From: Oscillospiraceae bacterium
Lineage (GTDB): Bacteria; Bacillota; Clostridia; Oscillospirales; Ruminococcaceae
NCBI GenBank assembly: GCA_022769565.1
Contig: JALEJQ010000091.1
Location: forward strand, 1 to 38,390
Length of the DNA: 38,390 nucleotides
Direction: 5' to 3'
This document shows, one piece after another, positions 1-5,715 of this stretch. The notes below the pieces were generated by a model. The model did no database searches. It was given only the letters and a program-made list of their open reading frames with translations, and had not been told where the DNA came from. Numbering within the stretch: position 1 is the first letter of the stretch; the number at the start of each line of letters is the position of its first letter. The position numbers were made by a program, and so were the translations under genes.

Positions 1-281
1 GCGGCGTGTATGACCTCGATGGACCGTGGGTACGTCTTCGCAAGAGCGGTCGGTACAACCCCGACAGCCGCAAAAACGCCGTTGTGTCCGGAGGAATGTG
101 GACGCTGGTTGCCGGAGAGCGGATGCGGCCTTATCAGACAGACTTGGAAAGCCGGCTCGATTTCATCACTGAGGACGGGCGCGTGGTACGGTTTACCATC
201 GACCGCTTTGCCGACGATATGCGGCTGGACAGCTTTGGAAAGCTGGACGATGTGTTCTTGCCGGACGAGTCCGTGGGCTGA
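1..281 (+). CDS. C-terminal part of an unrecognised protein (5' end outside window)
   Basis: An open frame is already running at the window edge (phase from base 3) and stops at 281; the GTG near base 6 is probably an internal valine codon. The visible ~92 residues are mixed alpha/beta with many charged residues and no membrane segment; I recognise no domain. It lies 46 bases upstream of the next gene, which has its own strong ribosome site, so the two probably form one transcription unit. G+C is visibly higher than in the island that follows, suggesting a different origin. Reality of the frame rests on coherent amino-acid composition, lack of overlap with the next gene, and the clean stop before its ribosome site. 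Confidence 0.55.
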   Translation, partial: GVYDLDGPWVRLRKSGRYNPDSRKNAVVSGGMWTLVAGERMRPYQTDLESRLDFITEDGRVVRFTIDRFADDMRLDSFGKLDDVFLPDESVG

Positions 282-327
282 CGGGCGAAGGGAAAAAGTG
301 TTCCGAAGCAATATGAAGGAGGTACGT

Positions 328-990
328 ATGAGGATATTACAAGAATGGCAAAAGGATCAGAGCTATACCCTCGCCAATCCTGCGCCGTGGGATGTTGAGG
401 AACTGAAGCAGGTCGTGGACGTGACCGATCCAAGGAGCGTTGCGGCATATTGGATCTGGGCAGTCAACCGGCTTGTGGACGATTATGACGGTGGGATGTC
501 CATGATGAAATATCTCTTTGCGGATATTGAGCCGTATGGTCGGGGTTTTACCGAGGGCGGTATGTCTGGCAAAGCCGGATGGGATCCGTACTTCAATGAA
601 CGGTTGAACAGCGACGACTATCGCTGGCTTCCGAGAGCTTACCTTGAGGGCGCTACCTCCCAAAACGGATTTGTTCCGAGCCGCCCACTGACCGTCGTGC
701 TGAATTACAATGGCGCAAACACCAAAACGATCAATGCACAGACACTTGAACAGCTCGGACGGCTGAATATCGTCTATTGGGTCGAAAGCCACGCAGGAGG
801 CAACAAGGTCAACATCACGCTCAGCAGCTTCGAGGGCAGCGAACGGTGGTATGTTACCGTCGGGGCAGCGTCTTCCGGTTTATTTTACGACCAGCGAAGC
901 TCCATAGGCGGCAATGCGCTGGCACTGGCAAAAGCCGCAAAGGACGACGGCAGCACAGTGGAAGAACACCTGCAGCGATATGCCCGGTAG
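328..990 (+). CDS. Conserved-looking hypothetical protein, 220 aa
   Basis: The ATG at 328 follows AAGGAGG with a five-base spacer, so this start is preferred over the in-frame codons further upstream, which overlap the previous gene in another frame. The protein is soluble with no signal peptide or membrane segment. The N-terminal half is rich in Trp/Tyr and acidic residues (WDVEELKQVVDVTDP near residue 20). The C-terminal half looks like an alpha/beta domain (LTVVLNYNG, NIVYWVESHAGG, RWYVTVGAASSG). I cannot name the family. It shares composition with the partial gene upstream and not with the AT-rich genes downstream, so it is probably cargo of a different mobile or accessory segment. Confidence 0.75.
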   Translation: MRILQEWQKDQSYTLANPAPWDVEELKQVVDVTDPRSVAAYWIWAVNRLVDDYDGGMSMMKYLFADIEPYGRGFTEGGMSGKAGWDPYFNERLNSDDYRWLPRAYLEGATSQNGFVPSRPLTVVLNYNGANTKTINAQTLEQLGRLNIVYWVESHAGGNKVNITLSSFEGSERWYVTVGAASSGLFYDQRSSIGGNALALAKAAKDDGSTVEEHLQRYAR

Positions 991-1061
991 GGTGTCCGGA
1001 TAATGCCATAAAATAAAAAAACACCGAGGTATGCAACTTGTATCAAAATATGCGTTTGTAG

Positions 1062-1136
1062 CCAATATAATTTGGCAGCCAAATGTTTGGCTTGATACGC
1101 CGTTTGCGGTTTAGTCCGTGAACGGCGTATCTTTTT
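1062..1136. repeat. Left copy of 75-bp direct repeat containing a terminator hairpin
   Basis: This 75-bp stretch recurs at 3276-3350 with a single difference (A versus G in the right arm of the main stem). It contains an 11-bp perfect inverted repeat, GATACGCCGTT and AACGGCGTATC, followed by a run of T, so it is a Rho-independent terminator. A smaller inverted repeat, AGCCAAATGTTTGGCT, lies before it. In the left copy the repeat begins abruptly at CCAATATAATT with no tRNA in front. The stretch 991-1416 holds only this repeat, the MITE fragment and the operator/promoter of the next operon; I see no gene in it. Confidence 0.9.
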
Positions 1137-1166
1137 TTGCAGGATATGCTTGCCGTCAAAATATCA

Positions 1167-1246
1167 CGCCTGTCAAAGGAGTTTGACGCAGAGTGGGCGT
1201 ATTATAGCCGCCGTATTTTATCCATAGGTTAAATGGTTATTAGTAT
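1167..1246 (-). mobile_element. Truncated MITE copy (one end, 80 bp)
   Basis: These 80 bases are the reverse complement of the first 80 bases of the complete element at 27141-27301, with one mismatch that I can see. The terminal sequence AAATGGTTATTAGTAT ends at 1246 and points into the toxin-antitoxin operon; the other half of the element is missing. Near identity to a copy 26 kb away implies recent movement or duplication. A MITE has no coding capacity, so it would need a transposase supplied from elsewhere. Confidence 0.85.
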
Positions 1247-1314
1247 TATAGTATCGTTGTATATTTTTGCCGGAACAAACAATAATATATTTAGGAGTTT
1301 GCATGTGAATTGAT

Positions 1315-1362
1315 ATGCAAAAGTTGCATATTTTCTTTTGGAATAATATGCAACTTTTGCAT
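1315..1362. promoter_or_regulatory. Twin palindromic operator upstream of the HTH-MNT operon
   Basis: Two 15-bp dyads, ATGCAAAAGTTGCAT (1315-1329) and ATGCAACTTTTGCAT (1348-1362), each have ATGCAA/TTGCAT arms around three bases and are reverse complements of one another. Together they form a perfect 18-bp inverted repeat (1315-1332 and 1345-1362). They end eight bases before the -35 box. The first gene product has an N-terminal XRE-type helix-turn-helix, so autoregulation by that protein is the natural inference. A partial match, ATGCAACTT, occurs at 1031. Confidence 0.75.
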
Positions 1363-1369
1363 AAATGTA

Positions 1370-1398
1370 TTGCGTATCTCAAATAAATATGGTATAAT
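1370..1398 (+). promoter_or_regulatory. Sigma-A promoter of the MNT-HEPN-phosphoesterase operon
   Basis: TTGCGT (1370-1375), a 17-base spacer and TATAAT (1393-1398) lie just after the twin operator. Transcription would start about ten bases before the first start codon region, giving a very short leader. Confidence 0.75.
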
Positions 1399-1416
1399 CT
1401 TATTGAGGTGAGTAAA

Positions 1417-1887
1417 ATGACACTCAGAGAATTGCGGAAACAAAAAAATATGACGCAGCGAGAATGTGCTGTTTATCTTGGCGTTCCGATTCGAACTTAT
1501 CAGAATTACGAAAACGATGAAAGCAAAAGAACTTCGATAAAATATATTTACATGATGCAGAAACTGGATCAGTATGGTTTTATTGATGAGGATCATGGAA
1601 TATTAAGCATTCAGAAAATAAAAGAAGTTTGCGAGGAAGTGTTTTCTTCCGGCGGTGTAGAGTATTGTTATCTGTTTGGATCTTATGCGAAAGGAAAGGC
1701 AACAGAAACCAGTGATGTGGATCTGTTAATCTCTACTTCAGTTTCAGGTATTCGCTTTTATGATCTTGTGGAAACGCTTCGTGAGGGGTTCAAGAAAAAG
1801 GTTGATGTTCTTAATATCGATCAGCTTAAGGATAATATCGAACTTACAAATGAAATACTGAAGGATGGGATAAAAATCTATGGATAA
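1417..1887 (+). CDS. XRE HTH fused to MNT-type nucleotidyltransferase (MntA-like antitoxin)
   Basis: Residues 1-57 form a helix-turn-helix of the XRE class (MTLRELRKQKNMTQRECAVYLGV, then RTYQNYEN), here written in parts. Residues ~70-156 form a minimal nucleotidyltransferase with the hallmark GS-x10-DxD motif (LFGSYAKGK...SDVDLLI). In the MntA/HepT family such proteins transfer AMP from ATP to the HEPN toxin; that activity is known for the family and inferred here. I chose the ATG at 1417 because GAGGTG at 1405-1410 is its ribosome site; a GTG at 1408 would destroy that site. The last eight bases overlap the HEPN gene. The HTH fusion probably lets the antitoxin repress its own promoter through the twin palindromes upstream. 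Confidence 0.88.
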   Translation: MTLRELRKQKNMTQRECAVYLGVPIRTYQNYENDESKRTSIKYIYMMQKLDQYGFIDEDHGILSIQKIKEVCEEVFSSGGVEYCYLFGSYAKGKATETSDVDLLISTSVSGIRFYDLVETLREGFKKKVDVLNIDQLKDNIELTNEILKDGIKIYG

Positions 1888-2215
1888 TAAAAAGACAGAT
1901 CAGTACTACATCCAAAAGATTGTTACTGACATTGAGTTTATCATTGCACATACAGCAGGTCTTACCATTGAACAACTTGAGGATAATGAAGTGCTTGTAG
2001 ATTCGGTTATGTTCAGATTAATTCAAGTTTCAGAAAATTCTGACAAGCTGACAGAATCGTTTAAAGAACAGCATAAGGAATTCCCGTGGCGAGCTATGAA
2101 AGGCCTTCGCAATAGAATTGTTCACGAATACGGAAATGTTGACATGTCGGTTGTGTATGATACAATTCAAAATGACATACCGGAACTTCTTCAAAATCTA
2201 AAGGAATTTATATGA
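1880..2215 (+). CDS. HEPN-domain (HepT/DUF86-like) toxin
   Basis: This 111-residue all-helical protein carries the HEPN ribonuclease motif RX4HXY as RNRIVHEYG near residue 84. In HepT proteins the Arg and His form the RNase site, and the nearby Tyr is the residue AMPylated by the partner MNT protein. Length and motif spacing are typical of HepT/DUF86. It overlaps the MNT gene by eight bases and the phosphoesterase gene by ATGA, so all three are translationally coupled. Gene order is antitoxin before toxin. Toxicity and AMPylation are inferred from family knowledge; the catalytic residues themselves are visible and intact. Confidence 0.88.
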   Translation: MDNKKTDQYYIQKIVTDIEFIIAHTAGLTIEQLEDNEVLVDSVMFRLIQVSENSDKLTESFKEQHKEFPWRAMKGLRNRIVHEYGNVDMSVVYDTIQNDIPELLQNLKEFI

Positions 2216-2985
2216 AATATTATGTTGTTGCCGATATTCACGGCTTTTATGATGAATTTATTGCAGCTTTAGTTGAAAAAGGTTTTTTTACAGATAGTGA
2301 ACCACACAAACTAATAGTTTGCGGAGACTTATTTGACAGAGGTATGCAGGCTTATGAGCTGCAGAAATTTATTCTGGATTTGCTTGCGAAAAACGAGGTG
2401 ATCCTTATTCGAGGCAACCACGAAGATCTGGCATTGGAACTACTAAATGAATGGGCAAATTATAGTTATTTGAAGCTTCATCACTATTCCAACGGTACTA
2501 TAGATACAGTGTGTCAATTGCTCGTAAAAACATTGGATGATCTGAACCATGATGCGGATTGTTTTGGTAAAGAGTTCTTGCAAAATCCATACATACAAAC
2601 TATTATTCCGGCTATGCTCGATTACTATGAAACTGAGCATTATATCTTTGTCCATGGATGGATACCATGCACTGTGCTTAATATCTCTTGTACCACTCCG
2701 GAATATATTTTTATTGACAACTGGCGAAATTCGGATAAAAAGGCGTGGGATAAAGCAAGATGGCTAAATGGTATGGAAGCAGCTCATAGTGGTGTTACGG
2801 AAAGCGGTAAAACAATTGTCTGCGGTCATTGGCATTGTTCATTCGGACATTCACACTATGAGGGGGACGGTGGAGAATTTGATAACAACCCGAACTTTAC
2901 ACCGTATTATGGAAATGGAATTATTGCCTTAGATACTTGTACAGCTATTAGCCGCAAGGTGAACTGTATTGTCATCGATGATTAA
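2212..2985 (+). CDS. Calcineurin-like metallophosphoesterase (PPP/ApaH-like)
   Basis: The 257-aa protein has the complete PPP metal-binding signature in order: ADIHGF (DxH) near residue 7, CGDLFDRG (GDxxDRG) near 42, RGNHED (GNHE) near 68, and a late GHWHCSFGHSH histidine pair near 203. Members include serine/threonine phosphatases and the Ap4A hydrolase ApaH. The start ATG overlaps the HEPN stop codon (ATGA) and has AAGGA upstream, so it belongs to the toxin-antitoxin operon. Its stop codon TAA runs into the inverted MITE end at 2985. A role in reversing a nucleotide or phosphate modification in the system is a hypothesis; a plain accessory gene is the alternative. Confidence 0.85.
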   Translation: MKYYVVADIHGFYDEFIAALVEKGFFTDSEPHKLIVCGDLFDRGMQAYELQKFILDLLAKNEVILIRGNHEDLALELLNEWANYSYLKLHHYSNGTIDTVCQLLVKTLDDLNHDADCFGKEFLQNPYIQTIIPAMLDYYETEHYIFVHGWIPCTVLNISCTTPEYIFIDNWRNSDKKAWDKARWLNGMEAAHSGVTESGKTIVCGHWHCSFGHSHYEGDGGEFDNNPNFTPYYGNGIIALDTCTAISRKVNCIVIDD

Positions 2986-3001
2986 TACTAATAACCATTT
3001 A
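2985..3001 (+). repeat. Isolated MITE terminal inverted repeat
   Basis: ATACTAATAACCATTTA is the outer end of the MITE family and an exact inverted match to the end at 1230-1246. Beyond 3001 the sequence no longer resembles the element interior, so only the terminus is present. With the left fragment it brackets the three-gene operon. The rest of 2986-3461 holds no convincing gene: it contains a tRNA 3' fragment, the right 75-bp repeat and the promoter of the next gene. Confidence 0.75.
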
Positions 3002-3255
3002 TTTTTCGAGATGCGTTTGAAACCTTCTGTGTCAATATTAGGTTTACCTTTCCATCCATATCAGTAAATAGATCTGTAATAAGTACACAATCGTTATTTA
3101 CGGTTTAGTGGGAAAAAATCTCCGGACAACTTTCGGGACAACTCCCCTCAAAAGCCCTTGAAACTGCTCGAATACCAAAATCTGACATTCACAGGAAATG
3201 GCTAAAATCGTCATTTCTCCAACAGTCTAAAGCAAGGTACATCGTCGGCATAACT

Positions 3256-3278
3256 TTCAAGTCCCGTCACTCCGACCA
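3256..3278 (+). other. 3' fragment of a tRNA gene (tRNA-Pro-like), probable integration scar
   Basis: The bases read T-loop TTCAAGT, T-stem 3' strand CCCGT, acceptor 3' strand CACTCCG, discriminator A and CCA. A terminal G72-A73, which requires C1, is characteristic of bacterial tRNA-Pro. The bases upstream do not supply a matching T-stem (ACGGG is absent), so this is a detached 3' end. Site-specific integrases commonly leave exactly such a fragment at one end of an integrated element. The 75-bp repeat starts at its CCA. Confidence 0.65.
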
Positions 3279-3350
3279 ATATAATTTGGCAGCCAAATGT
3301 TTGGCTTGATACGCCGTTTGCGGTTTAGTCCGTGAGCGGCGTATCTTTTT
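3276..3350. repeat. Right copy of 75-bp direct repeat with terminator
   Basis: It matches 1062-1136 at 74 of 75 positions. The one change, A to G in the right stem arm, replaces a T-A pair by a G-T wobble pair and leaves the hairpin intact. Here the repeat directly follows the tRNA-like 3' fragment, which looks like the ancestral arrangement (tRNA plus its terminator); the left copy would then be a duplication made during integration. Confidence 0.9.
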
Positions 3351-3399
3351 GTCTGCCGGCGTACTTTACCTTGTAATGAAAAGGTATTGACCGTTACCA

Positions 3400-3428
3400 T
3401 TGACTTTTTTGCAGGAATAAATTATACT
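3400..3428 (+). promoter_or_regulatory. Promoter of the J-domain-like gene
   Basis: TTGACT (3400-3405), 17 bases, TATACT (3423-3428). It lies about 34 bases before the chosen start codon at 3462. Confidence 0.7.
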
Positions 3429-3461
3429 TTTATTAACAGGAAAAAGAGGGGCGGACGTAAA

Positions 3462-4862
3462 ATGTACTGGGAAACACTCGGCATAGAGCCGACTTCGGAT
3501 ATAAAAAAGATAAAGACTGCCTATGCAGCACTTGCCAAGAAGTACAACCCCGAGGAACACCCCGAGGAGTTCAAGCGCATCTACAGCGCATACAAGGCAG
3601 CCTGCGCTTACGCCAAAAGGTTCCCCGAGGCAAAAAATGACGAGGTGAAGCAGGCTTCGGCTGAAAATGTGTCCTCTGCGGAAGAAAAAAGGCAGGAATA
3701 CAGCTTTTCGGCAGTTGCCCCCGGTGCAAAAGGGGAAAATGCGTCGGAGCAGGCTTCGGATAACAACGGGCAGAAATTTGTTTTTCCCGAAACGTCCGAC
3801 GCTGCTCACAGGAAGGACACCGAAAATGAGCCTGCGGAAGAAGGTCGGGACTTCCGCTTTGACAGCGTTGACACCAATGCAAAGGGCGAAAAAATATCTG
3901 AGCCTGTGACGGATAAAGAGGGCTTTGATTTCACGAATATAGGCGCAGAGGGCAGAACCGGCAAGCCTTGCACCGAAACCGAAGCGGACAGCGGAGAAAA
4001 GTACGATTTCAGCGGCATAAAAGCGGATATAAACAGCGATGAAGATGCTTACAGCGAGGTCCGGAAGCGCAGAAAGCTGCTTGGCATTTTACGAAAGATA
4101 CTTTCGACTCCCGAAACTGCGGACAAAGAAGCCCAATGGAGAGATTTTTTCGACCTCCCCGAATTTGAGGATATGAGAGAGGATTACGACTTCCGCTGCG
4201 GAGTGTGCGAGGCGTTTTACGGAAAGTTTTTCGGCAAAAAGACCGCTCATATCATTGCCGAGGGCTTCGGCTACGGTTCAAGAGCCGTTCCTACCGATTA
4301 TTACTGCAACCGCTGGCAGGTGGCAATAACGGTGAGAACGTCCCCTGCCGCAAGCAAAAAGCCTAAACCGCATAAAAGCGGCTATAAGCTCAGGAACGGG
4401 CTTGTGATAGGCTTTATTGTGCTGTCGGTCATATTAAGGGCTTGTATAAGGTTAAGCGGTTCGGGCAGGGAAAGCTATGCACCGTCTGCTTCTGCGTCAC
4501 GGGAAAATGATTCTTATTCAAGTTCGGAAGAGCTTGAACGGGCGCTGATAAATGAACTGCTTGCCGAATCAAGTGCGAAGCGTTATTCCGAGGTGGTGGG
4601 CAAATGGAAATTCAGCTTCGGTACCATTGAATTTTACAGCGACAACACCTTTGAAATGATAGATGACAAGGGCGTATTTACGGGAACGGCGGCTTCTGTG
4701 CCAAGCGAATATCCCGAAACGGTAAAAATAACCCTTTCCGATTCCGATTCGGACATCAACGGTACATATGTTATTCTCCGTGATTTTGAGGACGGAAGGA
4801 AATATGCAATTTATTACGATCATGAGGGGAATATGACAGGTCCCGGCATAATTGAGGAATAA
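3462..4862 (+). CDS. J-domain-like membrane protein with extracytoplasmic C-terminal domain
   Basis: The first ~65 residues resemble a J-domain (YWETLGIEPTSDIKKIKTAY..., helix II, then KRIYSAYKAACAYA). The loop that should hold HPD reads YNPEEHPEEF, so the residues that stimulate Hsp70 ATPase are not conserved. A long acidic, low-complexity region (~70-200) follows, then a Trp/Cys-containing region, one hydrophobic segment near residues 312-331 (GLVIGFIVLSVILRACI), a Ser-rich linker and a C-terminal beta domain of ~90 residues (VGKWKFSFGTIEFYSDNTF) that resembles lipocalin-like 'residual activity' domains. ATG 3462 is preferred because the upstream in-frame codons lie inside the promoter. Function unknown; likely a single-pass membrane protein that may only mimic a J protein. 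Confidence 0.8.
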   Translation: MYWETLGIEPTSDIKKIKTAYAALAKKYNPEEHPEEFKRIYSAYKAACAYAKRFPEAKNDEVKQASAENVSSAEEKRQEYSFSAVAPGAKGENASEQASDNNGQKFVFPETSDAAHRKDTENEPAEEGRDFRFDSVDTNAKGEKISEPVTDKEGFDFTNIGAEGRTGKPCTETEADSGEKYDFSGIKADINSDEDAYSEVRKRRKLLGILRKILSTPETADKEAQWRDFFDLPEFEDMREDYDFRCGVCEAFYGKFFGKKTAHIIAEGFGYGSRAVPTDYYCNRWQVAITVRTSPAASKKPKPHKSGYKLRNGLVIGFIVLSVILRACIRLSGSGRESYAPSASASRENDSYSSSEELERALINELLAESSAKRYSEVVGKWKFSFGTIEFYSDNTFEMIDDKGVFTGTAASVPSEYPETVKITLSDSDSDINGTYVILRDFEDGRKYAIYYDHEGNMTGPGIIEE

Positions 4863-4869
4863 CTGCCGC

Positions 4870-4898
4870 TTGAAAAAAACAGCCGTACATGATATAAT
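4870..4898 (+). promoter_or_regulatory. Promoter of the hisA-like/beta-mannosidase/HD operon
   Basis: TTGAAA (4870-4875), a 17-base spacer and TATAAT (4893-4898) lie 31 bases before the ATG at 4930. Confidence 0.8.
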
Positions 4899-4929
4899 GA
4901 ACATATAAATGTATTAAGGGGCAGGGAAA

Positions 4930-5700
4930 ATGAATTTCAGACCATGTATAGATATTCACAACGGAAAGGTAAAGCAGATAGTGGGCGGCAGCCTTGCCGA
5001 CAAAAACAACTCCGCCGCAGAAAATTTCGTTTCGGAATGTGATGCGGATTTCTATGCGGAGCTTTATAAGAGCAAAGGCTTAAAAGGCGGACACATCATA
5101 ATCCTTAACGCTCACGATTCAGAGTTTTACGAAGCAGACAGGGAACAGGCCTTCAAGGCTCTCGGTGCATACGGGGGCGGCTTTCAGATAGGGGGAGGCA
5201 TAACGGCGGAAAATGCCGCAGATTATCTTAACGCAGGCGCTTCCCACGTTATCGTTACGTCCTATGTGTTCAAAAACGGAGAGGTAAATTACAGCAATCT
5301 TAAACGCCTTTCCGAAGCGGTGGGTAAGGAGCGGCTTGTTATAGACCTGTCCTGCCGCAAAAGGGACGGTGCATATTATGTTGTTACCGACCGCTGGCAG
5401 AAATTTACCGAAGTAAGGCTTGACACGGCTGCGCTTGATATGTTTTCCGCATACTGCGATGAATTTCTTGTTCACGCCGTTGACGTTGAGGGCAAGGCAA
5501 GGGGCATTGAGGAAGAGCTTGCGGCAATGCTGGGCAGTTGGGGCAAGGTTCCCGTTACATATGCAGGAGGAATAGGCTCCTTTGACGACCTTGACAAGCT
5601 GAAAAAATTAGGCGGCGGCAGGCTTGATTTTACCGTGGGCAGCGCTCTTGACATTTTCGGCGGAACTATGGATTTTGAAAAAACAGCAGCTTTTCACTAA
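4930..5700 (+). CDS. hisA: Eukaryotic-type HisA (ProFAR isomerase)
   Basis: The 256-aa TIM barrel matches the fungal/plant HIS6 form and not the usual bacterial HisA: CIDIHNGKVKQIVGG at residues 6-20 (yeast has CIDLHNGEVKQIVGG), QIGGGI in the middle, VIVTSYVF, VIDLSCRK, FLVHAVDVEG and the end motif GSALDIFGG. HisA performs the Amadori isomerisation of ProFAR to PRFAR, the fourth histidine step. No other his gene is nearby; it is the first gene of a unit with a beta-mannosidase 15 bases downstream. AAGGGG lies upstream of the ATG. The eukaryotic-type family does occur in scattered bacteria, so annotation is secure while its use in histidine synthesis here depends on whether a canonical hisA exists elsewhere. 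Confidence 0.88.
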   Translation: MNFRPCIDIHNGKVKQIVGGSLADKNNSAAENFVSECDADFYAELYKSKGLKGGHIIILNAHDSEFYEADREQAFKALGAYGGGFQIGGGITAENAADYLNAGASHVIVTSYVFKNGEVNYSNLKRLSEAVGKERLVIDLSCRKRDGAYYVVTDRWQKFTEVRLDTAALDMFSAYCDEFLVHAVDVEGKARGIEEELAAMLGSWGKVPVTYAGGIGSFDDLDKLKKLGGGRLDFTVGSALDIFGGTMDFEKTAAFH

Positions 5701-5715
5701 GGAGGGGAATAAGAT

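Noticed and set aside
10-327. In-frame extension of the gene at 328 back to base 10
   Set aside because: It overlaps the coherent upstream frame, its translation is Trp/Cys/Ser-rich and not protein-like, and the ATG at 328 has a strong ribosome site.
1408-1416. GTG at 1408 as the start of the HTH-MNT protein
   Set aside because: GAGGTG forms the ribosome site for the ATG at 1417; starting at the GTG would leave no site upstream.
3100-3220. Open plus-strand frame as an integrase C-terminus before the tRNA fragment
   Set aside because: Only ~35 codons without recognisable integrase motifs (no R-x-x-x-H or Tyr motif), so it cannot be supported.
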